This document shows, piece by piece, positions 1 to 8,095 of a stretch of 64,000 bases of DNA. Every line of letters begins with the position of its first letter. The stretch's first letter is position 1. The notes under the pieces are model-generated. The model was not told the DNA's origin. It was given only the letters and a program-made list of their open reading frames with translations, and did no database searches. Source of the stretch: Paenibacillus radicibacter (GTDB lineage: Bacteria; Bacillota; Bacilli; Paenibacillales; NBRC-103111); the NCBI RefSeq assembly GCF_024721995.1, contig NZ_JANQBC010000001.1, forward strand, positions 558,001 through 622,000, read 5' to 3'. Position numbers and translations under genes: made by a program.

Positions 1-2168
1 TCTATTAGCAAGGTATCATCTTTCCATAACAACCCACAATAAATGAGTGCATAAATATGACCACCTTCTCCAAAAAAAGCTGAAGTCGAAATTGTTACTT
101 CTTTATTCAATTCACTTGCTTTATCTAGTTCCAACTTATTTAACTGCATAGCATTCAATAGTTGTTGCGCCATCTCTCGATATTGTTGGTCGCAAGTGAT
201 ATACGTTAGTTGAGCAAGATATAATACATAACCACCTAAACCATTATATATATTGTGTTCTAACCATACTGGCTTATGTTTATTCTCTTCATCAACCATA
301 GCAAACCCAATACACGAAATGTTACTATTATTTGTTTTGACAATACGACGCATTATACTATTACCTATTGATGTCACGAATTGCTGAAATTGTGTAACTC
401 TACTCTCATTATTAATGAGAGCTTGAACTTGTACTGTAATATGGCGATTATATATTTCAGAACGCTGATTATACGAATGACCATCACTAGAAAGATCATT
501 GTCTTCCAAACTGGACAGAGACCAGCGCAAATATTGCAGCTGTTTACTAAGATCCTCTTCAGATAATAGCATCAGGTAATGTTCAACTAACTCAATAATT
601 GACATCGGATAGAAATTGCGTATACAGACTCCACTTGTATCATACAAGTCATGACTATTAATTGAAAACTTAAAGTAAGGAACATCTTGCCTCTGCATTT
701 GTTCCAATTCAAATTCAAAAACAGCTTGTGGTGGATACACCGAGTCATTAACCATTATATGTAATAAGCGATTACGATCTGATTCACTCTGTAAATAATC
801 TGGATGCATACTATGCGATAATAACTTACCATACAAGGATGTCGCCCGAAATACATGACGACCCATCGCATCAGAATAAGGTAAAAGTATGTCACGAACA
901 AAAGTATCGCGATGCATAAGTATTAAGCGATACAAGTCACAGAACCCTTCGGTCATCTGCTTTGTATACATTGAAACATCCATATATTCGCCATTCAATA
1001 GGGGGCGATTTTGTTTCTCATCCGTCGTATAAAAGTCGTCAATCAAACAAGCTTCATCCGTGCCAATATTATTAATACGCTGAATCTTCATTAATTGCGA
1101 CTTCTGTCCACCTCGAGCACCTACTGCACTTAAATCAATATCCAATAGTGGATTAGGAGAATGAATTCCTGGTAGCATAAGTGATGAAAATACCGTTCGC
1201 AGATTTTGCTCTCCTAGCATATTCTGCAATTGGGACTCTGTTAAGGGAGTAAATATTGTTTCTAAATCAATTAATACGGGTTGAGTTCCGCTTGCAATTA
1301 TATTCTCGGAATGATAATCGGTAGCCCCACATGTATAGCATAATGCTGTTAATGCACCTAGACGATAATAAAATTGTTCTACTTCCATGATAGATTGACA
1401 TGGATTATGACTAATGAACTCGTGATATCCATAAGCCCCACAATTAAACACATTTGGACTACTCAAGATATACTTAATACCTCTCTGATTAATCCAATCC
1501 AGCATATGACTATAACATTCATCTATACGTAAGGAGTGGGGTTTATACACTAGTTTAGCACCACTGTTAAACTTAAAAATTGCAACTGATTTACCTTTGT
1601 TATGGGTATCTCCTGTTCCAATTTCTATCCCAGTTAGACAATCATATTCGCAGCCATTTTTCAACTTCGACTTGAATTTTATCCAATCTGAATTGTAATG
1701 AACCATAATTTCACGTACATATGAGCTAAACATTATCGTGTGTTCTGTCAAGCATCTCGCTAACACTGGGTATGTATCGAAGAACTCTCTTAAATGAAGC
1801 GAATCTTCCAATAGTTTAAAATACTCTAGGTATCGCTCATTCGGCGTTTCAGTTGTTAATTCACCTAACTGACTTGCAATGGATATCTCAAGCATTGTTG
1901 TTTTATACTGCAAAGCAGACAAACATTTTACACATGATTGCATGAGTCCTTCTTGAACTTGAAGTTTATCAATAATATCATCATTAACATTATTCATAGC
2001 TTCCTGAATATTGCAATAAAATTCCGCTAGAAATGAACGGATTATAGGACTACGTTCTATTTCAATAAACTCATTAACTTTAGAGGAATTTAATATTCGG
2101 TCCAAATCCTCCTCCCATGTTGTAGGTTTAACACTGCTCTTACCTAATTGAACTAACTTTCTACTCAT
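1..2168 (-). CDS. lanM: Class II lanthipeptide synthetase LanM (partial, runs off left edge)
   Basis: The first ~722 codons of a bifunctional enzyme that dehydrates Ser/Thr in a precursor peptide and then cyclises them with Cys. ATG at 2168 follows AAGGAGG with 9-nt spacing. The N-terminal ~600 residues match the LanM dehydratase (DUF4135): a GDTHNKG motif near residue 186 followed by KLVYKPHSL, then DYHSEN near 283 and VLIDLETIF near 297, the kinase-like active-site block of this family. From about residue 640 the LanC-like cyclase begins (YNGLGGYVLYLAQL, later FFGEGGHIYALIYCGLLW). The zinc ligands of the cyclase and the end of the gene lie outside the window. It is read just after the precursor gene on the same strand. 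No transporter or protease gene is visible here, so those would have to lie further left. Confidence 0.93.
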   Translation of the reverse strand, partial: MSRKLVQLGKSSVKPTTWEEDLDRILNSSKVNEFIEIERSPIIRSFLAEFYCNIQEAMNNVNDDIIDKLQVQEGLMQSCVKCLSALQYKTTMLEISIASQLGELTTETPNERYLEYFKLLEDSLHLREFFDTYPVLARCLTEHTIMFSSYVREIMVHYNSDWIKFKSKLKNGCEYDCLTGIEIGTGDTHNKGKSVAIFKFNSGAKLVYKPHSLRIDECYSHMLDWINQRGIKYILSSPNVFNCGAYGYHEFISHNPCQSIMEVEQFYYRLGALTALCYTCGATDYHSENIIASGTQPVLIDLETIFTPLTESQLQNMLGEQNLRTVFSSLMLPGIHSPNPLLDIDLSAVGARGGQKSQLMKIQRINNIGTDEACLIDDFYTTDEKQNRPLLNGEYMDVSMYTKQMTEGFCDLYRLILMHRDTFVRDILLPYSDAMGRHVFRATSLYGKLLSHSMHPDYLQSESDRNRLLHIMVNDSVYPPQAVFEFELEQMQRQDVPYFKFSINSHDLYDTSGVCIRNFYPMSIIELVEHYLMLLSEEDLSKQLQYLRWSLSSLEDNDLSSDGHSYNQRSEIYNRHITVQVQALINNESRVTQFQQFVTSIGNSIMRRIVKTNNSNISCIGFAMVDEENKHKPVWLEHNIYNGLGGYVLYLAQLTYITCDQQYREMAQQLLNAMQLNKLELDKASELNKEVTISTSAFFGEGGHIYALIYCGLLWKDDTLLI

Positions 2169-2267
2169 TAACTATTCCCTCCTTGAATAATCACAATAAA
2201 AGTGTATCTAGGAAGAGAGACTATTCGTCATATGAAGTGTAAGAATCATTATTTCCACATTAGAGTA

Positions 2268-2302
2268 AGAAGTGTAAAGGTAAACTTCACCATCACACTT
2301 CT
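2268..2302 (-). promoter_or_regulatory. Stem-loop between lanthipeptide precursor and lanM
   Basis: On the minus strand AGAAGTGT pairs with ACACTTCT, and GGTGA with TTACC inside it, closing a 3-nt loop. No U-run follows. It sits between the precursor stop and the lanM ribosome binding site, where lantibiotic operons often carry a partial terminator or processing hairpin that keeps precursor mRNA in excess over synthetase mRNA. That role is inferred. Confidence 0.55.
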
Positions 2303-2322
2303 GATCAGTTACCTGCTATTTG

Positions 2323-2523
2323 CTAGCAAAATGGTATATCTTCTGGTCTGTACGTACAATTGTTTTGAGTCCAACCTTGTGCTAATGCTCTTGGTTCAGC
2401 CCCATTACCTACAACAATTTCCTTTAACTGTTCCTCATTTACTTCGCCAATCGGAGAAACAAATCCTTGCTTTACTCGCCCCTTAGAAGAACGATATTGA
2501 GCACGTAGTTCATTAATCGACAT
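2323..2523 (-). CDS. lanA: Lanthipeptide precursor (class II, 66 aa)
   Basis: Small precursor read 154 nt ahead of lanM on the same strand. The ATG at 2523 is chosen because AAAGGAGG lies 8 nt upstream; another in-frame ATG at 2529 is too close to that site. The leader is acidic and contains GEVNEEQLKEIVVGNGA, matching class II leaders that end in a GG/GA-type site cut by C39-peptidase LanT exporters (compare the VNGA end of the haloduracin alpha leader). Cutting after GA would leave a 24-residue core beginning EPRALAQ and ending GWTQNNCTYRPEDIPFC. This core has exactly two Thr, two Cys and no Ser, so at most two methyllanthionine rings are possible. I do not recognise it as any named lantibiotic. 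The precursor role rests on leader, position and composition together. Confidence 0.85.
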   Translation of the reverse strand: MSINELRAQYRSSKGRVKQGFVSPIGEVNEEQLKEIVVGNGAEPRALAQGWTQNNCTYRPEDIPFC

Positions 2524-2634
2524 ATACATCTCCTCCTTTCTACATGATAGTAGCACCATATAATATCCTGCTCCATAAAAGAGAAGAAGTGCTCACTATG
2601 TTACTCTGCCTATATCTTGATATAACGCTTTCAT

Positions 2635-2663
2635 TTTATAATGCAAACTGAATATTATGTAAA
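2635..2663 (-). promoter_or_regulatory. Promoter of the lanthipeptide operon
   Basis: On the minus strand TTTACA (2658-2663) and TATAAA (2635-2640) are separated by exactly 17 nt, about 110 nt before the precursor start. AATATT occurs twice, separated by 5 nt (2651-2656 and 2662-2667), and overlaps the -35 box. This is a plausible operator for the divergent regulator, whose own promoter carries a palindrome with the same AATATT core. Confidence 0.6.
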
Positions 2664-2804
2664 TATTGACCAGAATTTCGACATAATTTTTTCTTTACAT
2701 GGTGATTTATCTTGCTAGCTCGCTTATCTTCAAGACGGTAGTAAGTCCACTGTAACTTTGAATGGCAATTAGAAGACAATTCAATTAATGTCTATGTGCT
2801 GCGC

Positions 2805-2837
2805 TTAATATTTCCGCATAGGGCATAATTCCCACAT
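2805..2837 (-). CDS. Possible 10-residue peptide gene beside the Rgg-type regulator
   Basis: A very short open frame encoding MWELCPMRKY then TAA. It is preceded by AAAGGAG with 9-nt spacing, an unusually good ribosome binding site for intergenic DNA. It is divergent from the adjacent Rgg-type regulator gene, the usual place for a signalling-peptide gene of such regulators. It is not as hydrophobic as streptococcal SHP peptides and has no long leader, so chance is a real alternative. Confidence 0.2.
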   Translation of the reverse strand: MWELCPMRKY

Positions 2838-2864
2838 CTCTATTCGCTCCTTTCAATAGAATAC

Positions 2865-2906
2865 TTACATATTACAACATAAATCGAGTATAATGTTAAT
2901 ATTAAC
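2865..2906 (+). promoter_or_regulatory. Promoter and palindromic operator of the Rgg-type regulator
   Basis: TTACAT (2865-2870), 18 nt, then TATAAT (2889-2894) form a good promoter for the gene starting at 2945. Directly after the -10 box is a perfect 12-bp palindrome, GTTAATATTAAC (2895-2906), placed where a bound protein would block transcription. Autoregulation is inferred. Confidence 0.6.
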
Positions 2907-2944
2907 CAAAAATAAGATAGTTTTCTTGTTAAGGGGGAAATTTC

Positions 2945-3862
2945 ATGAAGACTGGAGCACTATTGAAAAAATTAAGGGTAGAGCGAAATATTAGTCAGAC
3001 TACATTGAGTTATGGCATTTCTAGTAGAACTACTCTTGCTTCATACGAAACTCAAACAAATGATATTCCTCTTGGAAATCTTATTCTGTATTTAGATAAA
3101 TTGAACGTTAGATTAGATGAATTTCAATATTTCTTAGGTTTGGAATTAACCGAAAAACATAAGTTGTCAGCACAATTATTCGAGGATTTTTATTCAAAGA
3201 TAACGATCCATGATAAACGTTTGAGCGAAATACTCCAGCTATATAAAAGCACAAATGACATATATTATCTCGCTCTGTACATGGGGATAAAAGGAGCGGT
3301 CATTAAAACTTCGGGAGAATCAATTACGGATTTTCTAAGTACACATCAACAATACGTTCGCGCGCTAAAGGGGCATATTGGAAAGGTTGAAAATTGGAGT
3401 GCGTTTGAACTATCTATATTAATAAATTGCCTATACATATTTGATGATGATTTCATACTAGGTGCGTCCAAACGTTTAATAAGAGATTTGAATAGTTATA
3501 GCCGAATTCGCTTGTTCGAAAAAACTTTATTTACATTTTTCATAAATGCTATTTCTCACTATTTATCGCTTGGAAAGCATAAACTAGCACAAAATTTTGT
3601 GGAACAATTAGGGCGTCACGTGAAGTTATCTACTCAATTATATGAGAAAACCATACTATTATATTTTCAAGGCATAATAAAATATAACAGTGGTAAAAGA
3701 ATTGATGGCGAAAGTGATGTCAAGCAATCTATTCAGATTTTTAAGATGGTAGCTGACGATAAAAAAGCTGAACAAATGGAACGTTTCTTCAAAGATGTCA
3801 GAATTACTAATGAGAGTATTACTAATACTAGATCATTTCTTTCTAATGTAGTATCGGTTTAG
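2945..3862 (+). CDS. Rgg/GadR/MutR-family transcriptional regulator
   Basis: 305-residue cytoplasmic regulator with an N-terminal HTH_3/XRE domain (residues ~5-60, GALLKKLRVERNISQTTLSYGISSRTTLASYE) followed by ~240 helical residues of the TPR-like type that binds peptides in Rgg/PlcR-type regulators (QYFLGLELTEKHKLSAQLFEDFYSKI is typical). Length fits the Rgg/MutR family (about 280-300). ATG at 2945 follows AAGGGGGA. Family members control bacteriocin clusters, for example MutR of mutacin, and often respond to imported short peptides. Here it is divergent from a lanthipeptide operon, so control of that operon is the natural inference. No cognate peptide gene is certain. Confidence 0.82.
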   Translation: MKTGALLKKLRVERNISQTTLSYGISSRTTLASYETQTNDIPLGNLILYLDKLNVRLDEFQYFLGLELTEKHKLSAQLFEDFYSKITIHDKRLSEILQLYKSTNDIYYLALYMGIKGAVIKTSGESITDFLSTHQQYVRALKGHIGKVENWSAFELSILINCLYIFDDDFILGASKRLIRDLNSYSRIRLFEKTLFTFFINAISHYLSLGKHKLAQNFVEQLGRHVKLSTQLYEKTILLYFQGIIKYNSGKRIDGESDVKQSIQIFKMVADDKKAEQMERFFKDVRITNESITNTRSFLSNVVSV

Positions 3863-3965
3863 CCGACAGATTATAAATCTTCCTACAATACATCTGATAG
3901 TGAAAGGGCAAGCACTTAGCGTAAATATTATTTTGGGTAATATAAAATGACTTACATAGGCTTAA

Positions 3966-4103
3966 ACTACTAAAAACCGCCTCACTGTCTTTGTAATCGG
4001 TATTGGATTCGAAACAGTAGTCACCACTGACAGTACGATTGTATCACTTGGCGCTCTCTTATTTATGACAAATGTATTCGTCAATATTCGAGATAGCAAA
4101 TAG
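3966..4103 (+). pseudogene. Remnant of a membrane protein C-terminus
   Basis: The 494-nt gap between the Rgg-type gene and oppA holds an open stretch of 45 codons with no start codon. It reads as a hydrophobic protein end (LTVFVIGIGFETVVTTDST, then IVSLGALLFMTNVFVNIRDSK and a stop). The two hydrophobic blocks and the basic tail resemble the last helix of a permease. It could be decayed coding sequence left by a rearrangement at the island edge, or chance. I cannot name the family. Confidence 0.3.
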
Positions 4104-4134
4104 TATGCCATTATTGTAATTAGTATGTAATAAA

Positions 4135-4168
4135 AGGACGCCGAACATTATAAATTGTTCAGCGTCCT
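4135..4168. terminator. Stem-loop terminator between island and opp operon
   Basis: AGGACGC-GAACA pairs with TGTTC-GCGTCCT around a short AT loop. A T-rich tail is visible on the minus-strand side (TTTTATTAC), weaker on the plus side. It separates the regulator region from oppA. Confidence 0.55.
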
Positions 4169-4283
4169 ATCATATTTGATCCCATTTACCGATGAAGCCT
4201 TACTCTTAGGTGCTCTAGGGATATATTTTTTAGACCTAAAGTTAATTTACGCAATTAATTTTTCATAATTTTTAAATTTTTCT

Positions 4284-4312
4284 AACAATTCTGAATCATT
4301 ATCATGTATACT
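4284..4312 (+). promoter_or_regulatory. Candidate oppA promoter
   Basis: TATACT at 4307-4312, preceded at 17 nt by a weak AACAAT. Transcription would begin near 4319, after the GTG at 4317. This supports the TTG at 4356 as the true oppA start. Confidence 0.35.
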
Positions 4313-4355
4313 GTTCGTGAATGGACAATTTAACTATAAAAGGGAGGATTTAACT

Positions 4356-6119
4356 TTGAAGAAACTTGTTACAATCTCATTGGGTCTTGTACTTTCTTCG
4401 ACAACACTACTAGCAGCATGTTCTGACAAAACAGCTACAACTAGCGAAACTCCTGCTTCAACTGCAGCTGCAACTCAAGCTGCAACAGCAACTCCAGCGC
4501 CTAAGAAAGCTGAAAAACCACCGATTGTTAACAATGGTGTTATTCCTGCATGGGATCTATCCAAAAACCCAGCAAATGCTCTGGCTCGTAAAGATACGAT
4601 GGTAATAGGTCTTGATGCACCTGAGGGCGTATTTAGTGCTATCTATGGCGATAGCACTTACGACCAATATGTTGTAAACGTAATCTTTGATACCCTGTTA
4701 GCATATAAGAAGGATGGTACACTTGAACCAAAACTCGCTGAGAGTTATGAGGTTTCCCCTGATGGCTTGACATACACTTTCAAATTAAATAAAAATGCAA
4801 AATTTAGCGATGGCTCTCCAGTAACAGCGGATGATGTTGCATTTACATTTACAACACTACATGATAAATCTTATGACGGACCTGCCGATATCTCCGTTGA
4901 CCATATTAAAGGTGGAGATGCATATCGTGACGGAAAAGCAACTTCAATCGAAGGCATCAAGGTTGTAGATGCTAACACAATTCAATTTTCAACTACTCAA
5001 GTCGTAGCTTCTGGTTTGTATGACTTTGGAACAACAAGCATCATGTCCAAAGCTTACTATGGCAAAGATTATAAACAAGGTGATCTTTCCCCTCTAAAAA
5101 ATTTAAATGATAAACCAATGGGATCTGGTCCTTACATACTATCGAAGTACTCAGCAGGGCAAGAAGTAATATTAAAAGCCAATCCTAACTATTTCTTAGG
5201 CGCACCAAAAACACCTAACTTAATTTTCAAAGTAACCGATGACTCAACAAGAATGCAAACTGTTCAAGCCGGTGAAACTGACACTGATATGATTACAGTA
5301 AGTAAAGACAATGTTGAATCTTTAGTGAATTCCGGATTCCTTGATATCAATATCTATCCTACAAATGGTTATGGATTTATTGACATCAACCACACAAAAC
5401 CAAAATTCAAAGATAAGCGTGTTATTCAGGCATTAACCTATGGATTAGATCGCAAACAAATTGTTGATGCTGTTTTCCAAGGCTTTGCTGATGTAATTAA
5501 TATTCCTCAATCGAAGCAATCATGGGCATACACGGAAGAAGGAATAAACAAATATGAATTTAATCTCGATAAAGCGAAGCAGTTACTTGACGAAGCAGGC
5601 TGGAAAGTTGGCGCTGATGGCATTCGAGAAAAAGACGGTGAGAAATTTGTAATTAACTTCGTTGCTACAACACCTAACTCAGTAAACCCTGCCCTTATTC
5701 CAGTTGCTACTGAAAATTATAAAGCACTGGGCATTAAGTTTATTGCAGAACAAATGGATTTCAATGCGATGCAAGCAAAGCGTAAAGCCGGTAATTTTGA
5801 TATGACATTCCTAGCTACTGGTCTAGGGGCTGACCCTGATGCAAGTACAATGTTTAAAACAAATGGTAGTCAGAATCAAGGTAAATATACCAATCCTAAA
5901 GTTGACCAATTGCTTGCAGAAGGTTTGAAATATGTTGATCTCGATAAACGTAAGCCAGTCTACCAGCAGTTATATAAAGAAATCAATGACGATCCTCCCT
6001 TCATCTTCATGTACCAAAGACGCGATATGTGGCCAATCAACCATAGATTACAAGGTTTTGATTTATCACCATACAAAAACTTCACGTGGAGTATCGCTAA
6101 AGCTCAAATTTCTCAATAA
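4356..6119 (+). CDS. oppA: Oligopeptide ABC transporter, substrate-binding lipoprotein
   Basis: Extracellular peptide-binding protein of the SBP_bac_5 family, first gene of a five-gene importer. The start is taken as TTG 4356, because AGGGAGG lies 8 nt upstream and the product then begins with a normal lipoprotein signal (KKLVTISLGLVLSSTTLLAAC, lipobox LLAAC). A Thr/Ala/Pro-rich linker of ~45 residues tethers the domain, which begins near KDTMVIGLDAPEGVFS. The signature LAESYEVSPDGLTYTFKL lies near residue 125. The mature domain of ~520 residues is complete. A strong hairpin follows the stop and probably keeps oppA mRNA more abundant than the membrane genes. Peptide specificity cannot be read from sequence; dipeptide or nickel-type substrates are possible. 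Confidence 0.92.
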   Translation: MKKLVTISLGLVLSSTTLLAACSDKTATTSETPASTAAATQAATATPAPKKAEKPPIVNNGVIPAWDLSKNPANALARKDTMVIGLDAPEGVFSAIYGDSTYDQYVVNVIFDTLLAYKKDGTLEPKLAESYEVSPDGLTYTFKLNKNAKFSDGSPVTADDVAFTFTTLHDKSYDGPADISVDHIKGGDAYRDGKATSIEGIKVVDANTIQFSTTQVVASGLYDFGTTSIMSKAYYGKDYKQGDLSPLKNLNDKPMGSGPYILSKYSAGQEVILKANPNYFLGAPKTPNLIFKVTDDSTRMQTVQAGETDTDMITVSKDNVESLVNSGFLDINIYPTNGYGFIDINHTKPKFKDKRVIQALTYGLDRKQIVDAVFQGFADVINIPQSKQSWAYTEEGINKYEFNLDKAKQLLDEAGWKVGADGIREKDGEKFVINFVATTPNSVNPALIPVATENYKALGIKFIAEQMDFNAMQAKRKAGNFDMTFLATGLGADPDASTMFKTNGSQNQGKYTNPKVDQLLAEGLKYVDLDKRKPVYQQLYKEINDDPPFIFMYQRRDMWPINHRLQGFDLSPYKNFTWSIAKAQISQ

Positions 6120-6127
6120 TTCCTCTA

Positions 6128-6152
6128 TGCTCAGCCCAATATGGGCTGAGCA
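6128..6152 (+). promoter_or_regulatory. Intergenic hairpin oppA-oppB
   Basis: A perfect 10-bp inverted repeat, TGCTCAGCCC and GGGCTGAGCA, around a 5-nt loop, with no U-run. It resembles hairpins that stabilise the upstream binding-protein mRNA or partly attenuate the permease genes in ABC importer operons. Confidence 0.65.
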
Positions 6153-6179
6153 TATCCATTACTCCTTAGGAGGATGTAT

Positions 6180-7145
6180 ATGTGGCAATATATGATTAGA
6201 CGATTTCTCCAAATGATTCCTACACTTATTGGTATATCCATTATCATCTTTTTCATTTCTGTTCTCATTCCTGGTGATTTCGTTGATTCCAACAAAAATC
6301 CAAATTTGTCTATTGAGCGGGCTGCTCAATTAAGATCTTTATATGGTTTGGATCAGCCCTTACATATTCGCTATTTCACTTGGGCTGGTAATATGATTCA
6401 GGGAAATCTAGGAGATTCATTACAGCATAAAATGCCTGTAACGAAAGTCATTAAGACTTATATTTGGAATTCTTTTATTATCTCTCTTGCATCCCTTGTA
6501 ATAAGTTGGACGGTTGCTTTGATCGTAGGAACGATATCCGCAATTAAACAGTATTCACTTATCGATAAAACAACTACATTCTTTGTATTTACAGCCATGT
6601 CATTACCTTCGTTCTTCCTCGGACTCCTACTAATTAAGTTATTTGCAGTAGACTTAGGTTATTTTCCAATCGGAGGCATGACAACTGCAGGTGCCAGCGG
6701 TGCTACCGGGATGAGTTATTTTAAAGACGTTGTTAATCATATGGTTCTACCCGTAACTGTATTAGTCATGATCAATGCAGGTCAATTAACCCGTTTCTTC
6801 CGTACAAGCATGCTTGATGTCATCCGACAAGATTACATTCGCACAGCACGTGCCAAAGGGTTAAAAGAGAGTAAAGTCATTTTCAAACACGCTTTAAGAA
6901 ACGCTCTTCTTCCTGCTATTACACTTCTAGGATTTGAGATTCCTGGACTATTCGCTGGATCAATTATTACAGAATCCATATTTATATGGCCTGGTATTGG
7001 TAAAGTTTATTTGGCATCTATCAACATAAGAGATTATCCACTTATGCTCGGTTTTACAATGTTCAGTGCTGTTCTAACCTTAATAGGAACGTACATATCC
7101 GACATTTTGTATGGTATGGCCGATCCAAGAATTCGACTCAAGTAA
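6180..7145 (+). CDS. oppB: Oligopeptide ABC transporter permease
   Basis: Inner-membrane permease of the OppB/DppB type, 321 residues, with six predicted helices and the N-terminal MIRRFLQMIPTLIGISIIIFF typical of the family. The binding-protein-dependent loop (RTARAKGLKESKVIFKHALRNALLPAIT, residues ~220-250) contains the EAA-like contact site for the ATPases. ATG 6180 is preferred over ATG 6174, which overlaps AGGAGG at 6168-6173. It is followed directly by oppC. Confidence 0.93.
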   Translation: MWQYMIRRFLQMIPTLIGISIIIFFISVLIPGDFVDSNKNPNLSIERAAQLRSLYGLDQPLHIRYFTWAGNMIQGNLGDSLQHKMPVTKVIKTYIWNSFIISLASLVISWTVALIVGTISAIKQYSLIDKTTTFFVFTAMSLPSFFLGLLLIKLFAVDLGYFPIGGMTTAGASGATGMSYFKDVVNHMVLPVTVLVMINAGQLTRFFRTSMLDVIRQDYIRTARAKGLKESKVIFKHALRNALLPAITLLGFEIPGLFAGSIITESIFIWPGIGKVYLASINIRDYPLMLGFTMFSAVLTLIGTYISDILYGMADPRIRLK

Positions 7146-7158
7146 GGGGGAGTACACT

Positions 7159-8085
7159 TTGTCACTTGAAGTAACACCATCGAATGTAGACGCATACAAG
7201 AAAACAAAAAATGCTTCCTCGCCATGGAAGTCAGCTCTTCGCAGATTACGTAAAAACAAACTTGCCATGCTTGGCCTTATTCTTCTCGTACTTATGTTCA
7301 CCATTTGCTTTATTGGCCCTCTTCTATCTCCATTTACTGCGGATGATCCTATTAATATTATAAAAGGAAACAAAGCACCCAATTCAACTAACTTATTTGG
7401 CACTGATAACCTTGGAAGAGACATCTTACTACGGACGATGTTATCAGGTAGAATCTCACTACTTGTTGGAATCATCGTAGCTGTTATCAATGTTCTTATT
7501 GGTAGTACATTAGGTGCAATTGCCGGTTATTATAAAGGTTTCGTAGACACCATCATCATGCGTATTGCTGATGTGATTAATTCAATACCTGGACTACCAT
7601 TACTCATTATATTGGGTACACTTCTATCTGACATGAAAATCCCTCCCGATCAACGGATCTATATTGTCATGTTGTTGCTTGGCTTCCTATCATGGCCATC
7701 ACTTGCACGCCTAGTACGTGGTCAAATCCTCACTCTTCGTGAACAAGAATTTATGCTTGCAACAGAGGCGTTAGGGCTTAGAGATCGACGCAAAATTTTT
7801 AGACATCTACTGCCTAATACAGTTCCAATCATCATAGTTGTTGCCACATTATCTGTAGCAGGTGCAATTCTTAGTGAATCTACACTCAGTTTCCTTGGAC
7901 TTGGTGTAGTCCCTCCTACTCCATCATGGGGGAATATGATCACAGCCGCACTGACCTTACTAGAACTGCAAAAACGGCCTTGGATCTGGATTCCACCTGG
8001 CGTTTTTATTATTATTACTGTCCTTGCTATTAATTTTATTGGCGACGGGTTACGTGATGCATTAGATCCAAAAATGAAGAGGTAG
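7159..8085 (+). CDS. oppC: Oligopeptide ABC transporter permease
   Basis: Second permease subunit, 308 residues, with an OppC_N region (SALRRLRKNKLAMLGLILLVLMF) and a BPD_transp_1 domain carrying the EAA-like loop ATEALGLRDRRKIFRHLLPNTVP. TTG 7159 is chosen because AAGGGGGAG precedes it by 7 nt. An upstream in-frame ATG at 7111 would overlap oppB and has no ribosome binding site. The C-terminus FIGDGLRDALDPKMKR is standard for the family. Confidence 0.93.
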   Translation: MSLEVTPSNVDAYKKTKNASSPWKSALRRLRKNKLAMLGLILLVLMFTICFIGPLLSPFTADDPINIIKGNKAPNSTNLFGTDNLGRDILLRTMLSGRISLLVGIIVAVINVLIGSTLGAIAGYYKGFVDTIIMRIADVINSIPGLPLLIILGTLLSDMKIPPDQRIYIVMLLLGFLSWPSLARLVRGQILTLREQEFMLATEALGLRDRRKIFRHLLPNTVPIIIVVATLSVAGAILSESTLSFLGLGVVPPTPSWGNMITAALTLLELQKRPWIWIPPGVFIIITVLAINFIGDGLRDALDPKMKR

Positions 8086-8095
8086 GAGATTACTT

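Noticed and set aside
2202-2486. Plus-strand open frame across the lanthipeptide precursor
   Set aside because: It is antisense to a precursor with leader, core and ribosome binding site; no ribosome binding site or family of its own.
4317-4355. GTG at 4317 as the oppA start
   Set aside because: It lies at or before the predicted transcription start and adds charged residues ahead of the signal peptide; TTG 4356 has AGGGAGG.
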